From assembly GCA_051880395.1 (NCBI GenBank), contig JBJENW010000329.1:1-7194 (forward strand): a DNA stretch of 7,194 nucleotides, read 5' to 3'. Below are positions 1 through 6,339 of this stretch, piece after piece. Both the position numbers and the translations under genes were made by a program. Numbering within the stretch: the stretch's first letter is position 1; each line of letters begins with the position of its first letter. The notes beneath the pieces were generated by a model. That model was not told the origin of the DNA, searched no databases, and worked only from the letters and a program-made list of their open reading frames with translations. The DNA comes from JBJENW01 sp051880395. GTDB taxonomy: Bacteria; Bacillota; Clostridia; Lachnospirales; Lachnospiraceae.

Positions 1-2
1 CT

Positions 3-50
3 GCCAGCGTGGGGCTGGTGGCGGTATTGATCAGATGGATGCTAAAGTGA
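3..50 (+). CDS. Possible 3' end of an upstream gene (partial)
   Basis: One frame is open from the window edge to a TGA at 48-50, giving a short hydrophobic C-terminal tail (ASVGLVAVLIRWMLK). The stop lies against the GAGGAGG ribosome binding site of the next gene, a typical operon junction. The stretch is too short to identify. Another frame is also open from the edge and stops at 80-82, which would overlap the next gene by 25 bases. The choice of frame is therefore a guess. Confidence 0.22.
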   Translation, partial: ASVGLVAVLIRWMLK

Positions 51-55
51 GGAGG
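49..55 (+). promoter_or_regulatory. Ribosome binding site GAGGAGG of the regulator gene
   Basis: This is a near-perfect Shine-Dalgarno sequence. Its last G is only 2 bases from the ATG at 58 but 8 bases from an in-frame TTG at 64. By spacing alone the TTG would be the better start, removing two residues from the protein. Confidence 0.7.
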
Positions 56-57
56 CG

Positions 58-543
58 ATGCTGTTGGACAAGGAGGTGTTAAAACAATATAACGGAATGA
101 AAAAAGAAATCGAAGATATACGGAGACGCAGAAGAAGGATAAAAAAAGAAATAGAACGTCTTGAAAATGAAACAGTAGTTGTCACAGTAAAAGGCACACA
201 AAAAAATGGAATATATGGACCGATCAAGGTTACAGGCAGGCCAAAAGCAATGCAAAAAGAAAAAAAGAAGCTCCTAAAACAGTATGACGAATTACTGGAA
301 CAAAAAGAAATGGAACTCCTGAAACTGACAATAGGGGCAGAGGAATACATACAAAGCTTAAGAAAAACAGAAATGCGGTCAATACTCCGATTAAGTATTA
401 TCGACGGGATGACAAATGCCAAAGTGGCAGAAAACATGAACCGATTATTCCCGAACAGAAATATTGCATATACGGATGAAAACATTAAGAAAAAAATTCA
501 AAGATTTTTTGAGAATGTCCCTCAATGTCCCAGCAAAAAATGA
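58..543 (+). CDS. Putative phage late-transcription regulator (sigma-region-4/ArpU/RinA-like)
   Basis: This is a 161-residue basic protein. Residues 1-37 are charged and helical, with an arginine run at 22-27, and look like a coiled coil. Residues 38-60 form a short VVVTVKG...YGPIKVTG segment. A second charged helix spans 64-100. Residues 101-152 (from LRKTEMRSILRLSIIDGMTN to QRFFE) look like the helix-turn-helix of small phage proteins related to sigma-70 region 4, the group often annotated as ArpU, RinA or DUF1492-like. Such genes commonly sit just before the HNH/terminase genes in Firmicutes phages and are thought to activate late genes. That role here is inferred from fold and position. 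The start may be ATG 58 or, by ribosome-binding-site spacing, TTG 64. An inverted repeat begins at the stop codon and an intrinsic terminator lies 69 bases downstream. Confidence 0.68.
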   Translation: MLLDKEVLKQYNGMKKEIEDIRRRRRRIKKEIERLENETVVVTVKGTQKNGIYGPIKVTGRPKAMQKEKKKLLKQYDELLEQKEMELLKLTIGAEEYIQSLRKTEMRSILRLSIIDGMTNAKVAENMNRLFPNRNIAYTDENIKKKIQRFFENVPQCPSKK

Positions 544-556
544 TAATATGTTATCA
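541..556 (+). repeat. Perfect inverted repeat TGATAA-TATG-TTATCA
   Basis: Two 6-base arms, TGATAA and TTATCA, are exact reverse complements separated by TATG. The left arm contains the stop codon of the regulator gene. It is too AT-rich and short for a terminator and has the size of a small protein-binding dyad. Its use as an operator or activator site is inference, and chance occurrence in AT-rich DNA is possible. Confidence 0.4.
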
Positions 557-612
557 TGCAGAAACCAAGAACATCTGAAAGCCTGCAAACCGATACATAA
601 CATTTTCCTCCA

Positions 613-643
613 AAAAAGCGTCTGCTGCAAGCAGGCGCTTTTT
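613..643 (+). terminator. Strong intrinsic (rho-independent) terminator
   Basis: The 9-bp stem AGCGTCTGC (617-625) pairs with GCAGGCGCT (631-639) around the loop TGCAA, with one T-G pair at 621/635. The stem extends by A-T pairs between 613-616 and 640-643, and the 3' side ends in a run of T (639-643). It sits after the regulator gene and ends 11 bases before the HNH start codon. The 5' A run means it could also stop transcription coming from the opposite strand. Confidence 0.87.
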
Positions 644-654
644 CTCATAAAAAA

Positions 655-996
655 ATGGAAGAACAACAAATAGAATTTGTAAAACAATGCATAAAAACAG
701 GCATACACAGTTTTTACAACAGCCCGGAATGGAAGCAATTAAGGCTGCAGGTATTGAGATCTGACAAGTACGAGTGCCAGATATGCAAAAGGAAAGGGAA
801 ATATACCAGAGCAACGACGGTACATCATGTTAATTATGTTAAGACGCACCCGGAGTTGGCGTTAGAAAAATTTTACACATGGAAAGGAAAACAGAAAAGG
901 AATCTGATATCGCTGTGCCATGAATGCCACGAAGAAGTACATGGGTACCGGAAAAAAGAGAAAACGGAACCATTAACAGAAGAACGATGGGATTAG
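655..996 (+). CDS. HNH endonuclease of the packaging module
   Basis: This 113-residue protein has a clear HNH ββα-metal fold. A zinc-binding Cys pair at C41 and C44 (CQIC) matches a second pair at C88 and C91 (CHEC). The catalytic motif is H57/H58 (TVHHVN), N83 (RNLISL) and H92 in CHEEVH. The N-terminal part (FYNSPEWKQLRLQVLRSDKYE) and the C-terminal ending LTEERWD are typical of phage HNH proteins encoded beside terminase genes. In HK97-like phages the HNH partner helps terminase make the specific cut at cos. The same job is inferred here from the adjacent terminase genes. No Shine-Dalgarno sequence is visible before ATG 655, and no other ATG, GTG or TTG start is available in frame until codon 34. 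Its upstream leader is occupied by a terminator. Confidence 0.9.
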   Translation: MEEQQIEFVKQCIKTGIHSFYNSPEWKQLRLQVLRSDKYECQICKRKGKYTRATTVHHVNYVKTHPELALEKFYTWKGKQKRNLISLCHECHEEVHGYRKKEKTEPLTEERWD

Positions 997-1142
997 GAAA
1001 GACTATAAAGCGAAAAAGAGAGAAGACCCCCCGGTCAGAAAAAAACGCATTTTAATCTGGACGTTGGAGACCGGTGAGTGGACTCGACAAAACATATTTT
1101 TCTCGCGCGCGATAGAAAAATAAAAAAAGTTGAGGTGATGGG
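997..1142 (+). other. Gene-free, repeat-rich spacer; candidate cos/packaging site
   Basis: This is the only sizeable non-coding stretch in the window. In order it shows a purine run (1012-1026); a C6 run inside the dyad GACC-CCCC-GGTC (1025-1036); an imperfect A/T-rich dyad (CAGA 1036-1039 with TCTG 1056-1059, inner AAAA/TTTT); two related 8-mers CCGGTCAG (1031-1038) and CCGGTGAG (1071-1078), 40 bases apart; and a CGCGCGCG palindrome between T-rich and A-rich arms (1097-1120). Phages that encode an HNH protein next to terminase usually have cos between these genes. The cos call is inferred from position and structure. The cut site itself cannot be read from this sequence. Confidence 0.5.
1097..1120 (+). 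repeat. Hairpin-forming palindrome with alternating CG core
   Basis: TTTTTCT (1097-1103) is the exact reverse complement of AGAAAAA (1114-1120). Between them TCGCGCGCGA (1103-1112) is itself a perfect palindrome with an 8-base alternating CG tract. This is striking in otherwise A-rich DNA. It lies 12 bases before the small terminase ribosome binding site and may be part of the packaging site. Confidence 0.55.
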
Positions 1143-1466
1143 ATGGCAGCAAGAGCGCCAAATAAAAAAAAAATAAAAGAATCACTAGAACTTCAGTTAG
1201 CAAAAAAAGGAGCAAAAATAGAGTGCTTTGAAGACCTGATTTGCGATTATATGAATCTGTATGATATCAAAAAAGCATTGCAGAAGGATATAAAAGACCG
1301 CGGGATAGCATACGAAACAACATCGGCCAGCGGATACCCCATTACAAAACAAAACCAGTCGGTAAAGGATTTAGTCGCAATCGGGAAGCAGATGCTTTTG
1401 ATATTGGACAAGCTGGGCCTGACCACATCCGAAGTAATCCAAGAGGGGGATGAGGATGAACTGTAA
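1143..1466 (+). CDS. terS: Terminase small subunit, P27 family
   Basis: This 107-residue protein is the DNA-recognition subunit of the packaging motor. It should bind the cos region just upstream and recruit the large subunit. Residues 7-55 are lysine-rich helices, followed by the family-like stretch KDRGIAYETTSASGYPITKQ (51-70). The C-terminal helix SVKDLVAIGKQMLLILDKLG (73-92), followed by LTTSEV, is the most recognisable P27 (Terminase_4) signature. The acidic tail (EGDEDEL) is common in this family. GAGGTGA at 1132-1138 is a good ribosome binding site for ATG 1143. The gene overlaps the large subunit by 11-17 bases, indicating translational coupling. A run of ten A residues (1164-1173) lies in codons 8-11. 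Confidence 0.88.
   Translation: MAARAPNKKKIKESLELQLAKKGAKIECFEDLICDYMNLYDIKKALQKDIKDRGIAYETTSASGYPITKQNQSVKDLVAIGKQMLLILDKLGLTTSEVIQEGDEDEL
1443..1449 (+). promoter_or_regulatory. Ribosome binding site GAGGGGG deciding the large terminase start
   Basis: The site lies inside the end of the small subunit gene. Its last G touches the ATG at 1450 but is 6 bases from the in-frame ATG at 1456, so the second ATG is the likelier start. Confidence 0.6.
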
Positions 1467-3138
1467 AATCAATCCACATATCCAAGAATGGATTGACATC
1501 GTTGAGAACAGGACTTATGAGGTGTGCGAAGAACAAGAGCTTCTGGTAAGGCATGTGAAAGACTGCTTTAAAAATGAGGACATATACACAGACGATGAAC
1601 AACTTGAAAAATATATCAGACTTGCAAGATATTTTCCGTTTGAGCGCCTGTTCCCGTGGCAAAAGTTTGTTGTCGGACTGCATGATTGTACGTACTGGAG
1701 CGAAAGCGGTCTCCCTCGTTGGCCGGATCTGTTTTGCGAGCTGGGCAGAGGCGCGGGAAAGGATGGAACAATTGCATGGGAAGCGATTTGCTTGATGTCA
1801 CCTTATAACGGGATCCGGGAATACGATGTTGATATCTGTGCAAATAATGAGGACCAGGCTATGCGGCCGCTGAAAGATGTGACATCGGCATTCGAGCGTC
1901 CGGAAGTGATCAAAAAATTAAAACGTTTTTTTCGATGGACAAAAGAACAGGTAGTTTCCCTGCAGACCGGATCCACGATGAAAGGCAGAACCAACAGCCC
2001 GAAAGGAAAGGACGGTTTACGATCGGGAATCTGCATCTTTAACGAGATCCACCAGTATACGGATTACGCAAACATAAATGTCTTTACAACCGGTCTTGGA
2101 AAAAAGAAGCATCCAAGAAGGTCATATTACACTACAAACGGAGACGTAAGAGAAGGACCGCTGGATGATCTCCTGGATACATCCGATGGGATTTTGAGGA
2201 ACGGGGAACCGGATAACGGACTGCTCCCATTTATTTGCAAATTAAATAAAAAAGAAGATGTACACGACGAAAAAAACTGGCCGGCTGCAAATCCGTCACT
2301 TCCGTATCTTCCAAATCTCAAAGAAGAAATACGAAAGGAATACCGCGATTGGAAGAAAAGCCCGATGCAGCTTCCGGCGTTTATGACTAAGAGAATGAAC
2401 ATTCCGGAAAGCGCAAATGAACTGAAGGTGACAGACTGGGAAAATATTATTGCCACGAAAAAAGAAATCCCGATTCTGCATCGTTGGAGCTGCACATGCG
2501 GAATTGACTATACAAAAATAACAGACTTGGCATCCGTAAATTTGCATTTCAGAAATGGGGATATGAGATACGACATCAACCATTCGTGGATGTGCCTTAA
2601 ATCAAAAGATATACCAAGACTGAAAATTCCATGGAAAGAGTGGGGGGAAGTAGGGCTTCTGACGCTGGTAGATGATGTTGAAATACACCCATCGCTGCTA
2701 ACGGATTACATAACGGAAATGAAGAAAGAGTATGACATTAAGGGACTTGCCATGGATGATTTCCGATATGCGCTGTTGAGCAGCGCATTACGTGAAATTG
2801 GATTTGATGCAAAGACATACAAAAATGTGAAATTGGTGAGACCGATGGACATTATGAGGGTAGCAACAGTCATAGACAGCTGTTTTGTAAATCAGTGGTT
2901 TGTTTGGGGAGATAATCCGGTACTGCGCTGGGCAACAAACAATACAAAGCTGATACGTTCCGGAAGAAAACCAGGAAGTGCGGAAGATGCGGATCTTGGA
3001 AATTTTGTATACGGAAAAATCGAAGCCAAAAGCAGAAAAACAGATCCATTTATGGCGGTGGCAGCAAGCATGACAATAGAAGATTTGCTGCCGGTAGCGA
3101 GGCGGAAAAAGCCAGTGTTCGGAGTTTACACATATTGA
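1456..3138 (+). CDS. terL: Terminase large subunit (ATPase and nuclease), Terminase_1/YmfN-like
   Basis: This is the motor protein that drives DNA into the prohead and cuts it. Numbering is from ATG 1456 (560 residues, a normal length for the family). The ATPase domain has a P-loop-like GRGAGKDGT at 97-105, preceded by the WPDLFCELG strand, and a Walker B-like ICIFNEIH at 192-199 with E197 as the likely catalytic glutamate. The C-terminal nuclease domain starts at CGIDYTKITDLASVNLHF (about 348-365), with D351 and D357 as candidate metal ligands. It continues with AMDDFRY (D434/D435) and ends at KTDPFMAVAASM (D530). The P-loop ends in GKD, not the usual GKS/T. ATG 1450 is possible but too close to the ribosome binding site. 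The portal gene follows after 19 bases, the normal order for HK97-like phages. Confidence 0.93.
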   Translation: MNCKINPHIQEWIDIVENRTYEVCEEQELLVRHVKDCFKNEDIYTDDEQLEKYIRLARYFPFERLFPWQKFVVGLHDCTYWSESGLPRWPDLFCELGRGAGKDGTIAWEAICLMSPYNGIREYDVDICANNEDQAMRPLKDVTSAFERPEVIKKLKRFFRWTKEQVVSLQTGSTMKGRTNSPKGKDGLRSGICIFNEIHQYTDYANINVFTTGLGKKKHPRRSYYTTNGDVREGPLDDLLDTSDGILRNGEPDNGLLPFICKLNKKEDVHDEKNWPAANPSLPYLPNLKEEIRKEYRDWKKSPMQLPAFMTKRMNIPESANELKVTDWENIIATKKEIPILHRWSCTCGIDYTKITDLASVNLHFRNGDMRYDINHSWMCLKSKDIPRLKIPWKEWGEVGLLTLVDDVEIHPSLLTDYITEMKKEYDIKGLAMDDFRYALLSSALREIGFDAKTYKNVKLVRPMDIMRVATVIDSCFVNQWFVWGDNPVLRWATNNTKLIRSGRKPGSAEDADLGNFVYGKIEAKSRKTDPFMAVAASMTIEDLLPVARRKKPVFGVYTY

Positions 3139-3157
3139 GGGGAGGTGGAGTGGATAA

Positions 3158-4354
3158 ATGGGGCTTAATTTTGTGAAATGGTTTAAAGAGCGCCTGAAGG
3201 ACGGGACAGAACAGACCAAAAACATCGAAATAGACTGGACTGAATTTTTTGGATTGATGGACAACGTATATATTCGAGAACTTGCGTTTTGGACCTGCGT
3301 AAACAAGATTGCAAATGCTATCAGCAAGTGCGAATTCCGAACGTATTACGGATATAAAGAGGTCAAAAAGTCAGAATACTACCTTTGGAATATAGAACCC
3401 AACCGGAATCAGAATGCGTCAGCCTTCATGACGAAGCTGATCGGAAAACTATATCTGAATAATGAAGCTCTGGTAATTGAATCGTCAGGACAGCTTTATG
3501 TCGCTGATAGCTTTAATAAGACAGTGTATGCGCTATATGATTATCAATTTGATGGCGTAACTGTAGATAATTTTACATTTGGGAAAACCTTTTACCAAGG
3601 AGAGGTCCTGTATTTTCAGCTGAATTCCGCCGATATGCGAAAACTGGTAAATCTGCTGTATTCGAGCTACAACGACCTAATGCAGTACGCGGCCAACGCA
3701 TACAGAAAATCACGGGGAAGCCGGGGAATATTAAATATTGATGCGCAGGCACAGGCAGAGGATGACTTTTCGGAAAAACTTGCGGAGCTCATGACAAACT
3801 ATTTTAAAAAATTTTTTGAAAGCGAAAATGCGGTCCTGCCTTTGTACGATGGGTATGAATACAATGAGATACAGACAAAAACATATTCGAGCGAGTCCAC
3901 CAGAGATATAAAAGCCTTAGCTGATGACATTTTTGATTTCACGGCGCGGGCAGCATCATTCCCGCCGTCACTGGCAAAAGGAGATGTACAGGATACCGGA
4001 AAGGCCACGGATGAACTGTTGACTTTTTGCATCGATCCTCTGGCACGGATGCTGGAAAAAGAAATCAACCGCAAGAGGAACGGACTTTACGGGCTATTAA
4101 ATGGAAATTATCTGAAGATTGATACAACTGCCGTAAAGCATATCGATATTTTTGATATTGCAACGCCAGTGGATAAGCTGATATCATCCGGCGCCTTTAC
4201 CATTAACGATATCCGCAGGATCATAGGAGAGCCCCCGATCGATGAAGAATGGGCCAATCAACATTTTATTACGAAAAACTACAGTACGGTTCAGGATCTG
4301 CTGGAAGCGTTAAAAACAGGAAAAGAACCAGGAAAGAAGGGAAGTGAGGAATGA
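3158..4354 (+). CDS. Portal protein, HK97 family
   Basis: This 398-residue protein forms the ring at one capsid vertex through which DNA enters and leaves and on which terminase docks. It starts MGLNFVKWFKERLKDG, as many HK97-type portals do. It continues with the helix YIRELAFWTCVNKIANAISK (38-57), the YYLWNIEPNRNQNASAFMTK region (74-93), the stem/crown region around FFESENAVLPLYDG (219-232), and the SSGAFTINDIRRIIGEPPID segment (343-362), which is characteristic of the family's C-terminal part. GGAGGTGG (3141-3148) is the ribosome binding site, 9 bases from ATG 3158. Its stop codon overlaps the protease start in ATGA, so the two are probably translated together. Confidence 0.93.
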   Translation: MGLNFVKWFKERLKDGTEQTKNIEIDWTEFFGLMDNVYIRELAFWTCVNKIANAISKCEFRTYYGYKEVKKSEYYLWNIEPNRNQNASAFMTKLIGKLYLNNEALVIESSGQLYVADSFNKTVYALYDYQFDGVTVDNFTFGKTFYQGEVLYFQLNSADMRKLVNLLYSSYNDLMQYAANAYRKSRGSRGILNIDAQAQAEDDFSEKLAELMTNYFKKFFESENAVLPLYDGYEYNEIQTKTYSSESTRDIKALADDIFDFTARAASFPPSLAKGDVQDTGKATDELLTFCIDPLARMLEKEINRKRNGLYGLLNGNYLKIDTTAVKHIDIFDIATPVDKLISSGAFTINDIRRIIGEPPIDEEWANQHFITKNYSTVQDLLEALKTGKEPGKKGSEE

Positions 4355-5124
4355 TGCACGAAACGCAGATGAAATGGACTATGAACCCAGTGCAGGAAGA
4401 AAATAAAGCACTGCTGTACATCTATGACGATGTATCAGAGTACGGAGAATGGAACTGGGAAACATGGAACTACGACGAGTCGGAAACGTCAGCAAAGCAT
4501 TTTGCAGAGAAACTGGGAGAGATCCCACAGGGGCAGCCAATTGAGATCCACATAAATTCAAACGGAGGATCCGTAAAAGAAGGCGTGGCAATTTATAACC
4601 TGATAAAGCAGAAAGCAAACCATAAGATCGGGATCGTGGACGGGGTAGCTCATAGTGTGGCATTTTTGATATTACAGGCATGCGATGAGCGGAAGATGTG
4701 CCTCGGAACAACCGCACTGGTACATAACATGTGGATGCGCTGCGCGGGAAATTCGACGCAGCTGCGCAAATACGCTGACGATCTGGACGATATGATGGAG
4801 GCCAACAGACAAGTATTTTTAGAGAGAGCGACCATAACGGAAGATGAACTGAAGCAGATCATGGAGGCGGAAACGTACCTGACGCCAAGCAAGGCACTGG
4901 AATATGGATTGATCGATGAAATTTATTCAGGAAAAAAAGCGAATGATCCAAATCCGGAGGATCTGATGCAGAAGCTCCAGGAAATGCGGCAGATGATGAA
5001 CCGGCAGCAGAGCTTTAGGGAACAGATTGCCCAAATGAAAAAACCAGTGAAACAGCAGGGGCCGGAACCAGACGGAGGCCTGCTTAATATATTTAAGGGC
5101 ATTACAGCCCGGAAAGGTGAATGA
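4351..5124 (+). CDS. ClpP-like head maturation protease
   Basis: This 257-residue serine protease is expected to act inside the prohead, cutting the N-terminal part of the capsid precursor. The Clp fold spans about residues 19-195: INSNGGSVKEGVAIYNLI (69-86), the nucleophile segment VDGVAHSVAFLI with S102, H125 in TALVHNMW, and a Glu (E174, in ETYLTPSKALEYGLIDE) where ClpP has its catalytic Asp. This substitution appears common in phage members. Residues 200-257 form a Met/Gln/Lys-rich helical extension absent from ClpP, perhaps used for packing inside the prohead. ATG 4351 and ATG 4354 are adjacent alternatives; neither has ideal spacing from GTGAGG (4344-4349). The gene overlaps the portal gene by 4 bases and ends in an overlap or near-overlap with the capsid gene. 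Confidence 0.9.
   Translation: MMHETQMKWTMNPVQEENKALLYIYDDVSEYGEWNWETWNYDESETSAKHFAEKLGEIPQGQPIEIHINSNGGSVKEGVAIYNLIKQKANHKIGIVDGVAHSVAFLILQACDERKMCLGTTALVHNMWMRCAGNSTQLRKYADDLDDMMEANRQVFLERATITEDELKQIMEAETYLTPSKALEYGLIDEIYSGKKANDPNPEDLMQKLQEMRQMMNRQQSFREQIAQMKKPVKQQGPEPDGGLLNIFKGITARKGE
5113..5120 (+). promoter_or_regulatory. Ribosome binding site AAAGGTGA of the capsid gene
   Basis: It matches the extended anti-Shine-Dalgarno sequence through AGGTGA (5115-5120). It directly abuts ATG 5121 but is 6 bases from the in-frame ATG 5127. The second ATG is therefore preferred for the most abundant protein of the virion. Confidence 0.55.
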
Positions 5125-5126
5125 AA

Positions 5127-6323
5127 ATGAAAAATAAAGACGTACTTGCAGCCGAAAAGGCTAAAATCCTGCAGCAGATGAATGAAGCGATCGTAAAAAA
5201 TGATCAGAACGCATTCGCGGAAGCTTTTGAAAAACTGTGTTTAAACATCCAGGAAAACATTATGAGCGAAGTGGAGCAGCGCCAGCATATGACGGATGCA
5301 GCAATTCTTACAGGAAGGGGGACTAACCAGCTTACTTCGGAGGAAACAAAGTATTATCAGGCTGTTATCGAAGCCATGCGCTCTTCTAACCCGAAGCAGG
5401 CACTTACGGATCTGGATGTAGTGATGCCGAAGACTGTGATCGACCGAGTATTTGATGATTTGGTATTGGAACATCCGCTGCTTGATGCAATCAATTTCCA
5501 GAATACATCTGGGCTGATCGAAACGTACCTGAATACGAATGGAGTCCAGCTTGCGTCCTGGGGAACACTTACCGGAGAAATCGTAAAAGAACTGACATCC
5601 GGATTTAAAAAGACCAATATGACGCTGGAGAAACTCTCTGCATTCCTGCCGGTGGCAAAGGCCATGCTTGACCTGGGTCCGGCCTGGCTTGACCGTTATG
5701 TGAGGGACATTTTGACGGAGGCAATTTACAATGGACTGGAATCCGGTATCATCGCAGGAACAGGAAAGGACCAGCCGATCGGAATGATGAAACAGGTGGG
5801 AGATGATGTAACGGTTACCGGAGGAGTATATCAGGATAAGGTCGCAAAGAAAGTAACAAGTTTTGACACAGTAACTTACGGAGAGCTGCTTGCGGATATG
5901 GCGAAGACGCCAAAAGGAAACCCAAGAAAGATTGAAGGAGTTATTCTGGTTGTAAATCCGTCTGATTATTTTAAAAAAATCATGCCGGGTACTACGATTA
6001 TGAGCCCGACAGGAACATACACAAACAATGTACTCCCGTATCCTACAACAGTAATCCAGTCTGTCCAGATGCCTGAAGGGAAAGCTGTGATCGGATTAGG
6101 AAAGAGGTATTTTATGGGCGTAGGTACCGCAAAATCCGGAAAGATTGAGTATTCAGATGAGTACAGATTCTTGGAAGACGAACGTGTGTATCTGACAAAA
6201 CTCTATGGTCACGGAGAACCCATGGATAACAATGCATTCCAGGTGCTGGACATCTCAGAACTGAAGCCGGCGATCCTCAAGGTAGAGGTACAGACCACAG
6301 AGACCGCGCAAGCTGTAACATAA
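5127..6323 (+). CDS. Major capsid protein, HK97 fold (Phage_capsid family)
   Basis: This 398-residue precursor (400 if ATG 5121 is used) builds the icosahedral shell. Residues 1 to about 65 are charged and helical, as in the delta domain that acts as internal scaffold and is removed by the protease. The stretch AILTGRGTNQLTSEETKYYQ (59-78) is typical of the junction to the N-arm. The capsid core follows: VVMPKTVIDRVFDDLVLEHP (98-117), the E-loop/P-domain region with TGEIVKELTSGFKKTNMTLE (149-168), the spine helix LDRYVRDILTEAIYNGLESG (188-207), then GTGKDQPIGM (211-220) and the A-domain strands near IEGVILVVNPSDYFKKIMPG (269-288). No separate scaffold gene is present between protease and capsid, which fits self-scaffolding. 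The exact cleavage site is not predictable by eye. Confidence 0.92.
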   Translation: MKNKDVLAAEKAKILQQMNEAIVKNDQNAFAEAFEKLCLNIQENIMSEVEQRQHMTDAAILTGRGTNQLTSEETKYYQAVIEAMRSSNPKQALTDLDVVMPKTVIDRVFDDLVLEHPLLDAINFQNTSGLIETYLNTNGVQLASWGTLTGEIVKELTSGFKKTNMTLEKLSAFLPVAKAMLDLGPAWLDRYVRDILTEAIYNGLESGIIAGTGKDQPIGMMKQVGDDVTVTGGVYQDKVAKKVTSFDTVTYGELLADMAKTPKGNPRKIEGVILVVNPSDYFKKIMPGTTIMSPTGTYTNNVLPYPTTVIQSVQMPEGKAVIGLGKRYFMGVGTAKSGKIEYSDEYRFLEDERVYLTKLYGHGEPMDNNAFQVLDISELKPAILKVEVQTTETAQAVT

Positions 6324-6339
6324 GTACAGGAGGGCCATC

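Noticed and set aside
42..485. 147-codon open frame on the minus strand opposite the regulator gene
   Set aside because: Its product is a Phe/Ser/Ile-rich composition typical of the complement of A-rich coding sequence. No ribosome binding site was seen, and the plus-strand gene is better supported.
575..603. Possible promoter CTGAAA, 17 bases, TAACAT upstream of the HNH gene
   Set aside because: Only 4 of 6 matches in each box, and a transcript from it would meet the terminator at once. Too weak to call.
464..673. 69-codon plus-strand frame overlapping the regulator end and the HNH start
   Set aside because: It runs through the intrinsic terminator, has no family features, and overlaps genes on both sides.
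1084..1116. TCGACA as a -35 box in front of terS
   Set aside because: It matches 5 of 6 bases of the -35 consensus, but no -10 box lies at 16-18 bases. The expected position is occupied by the CG tract.
2788..3327. 179-codon open frame on the minus strand across the terL/portal junction
   Set aside because: No recognisable motifs. It covers the well-supported ends of two plus-strand genes and has the composition of a shadow frame.
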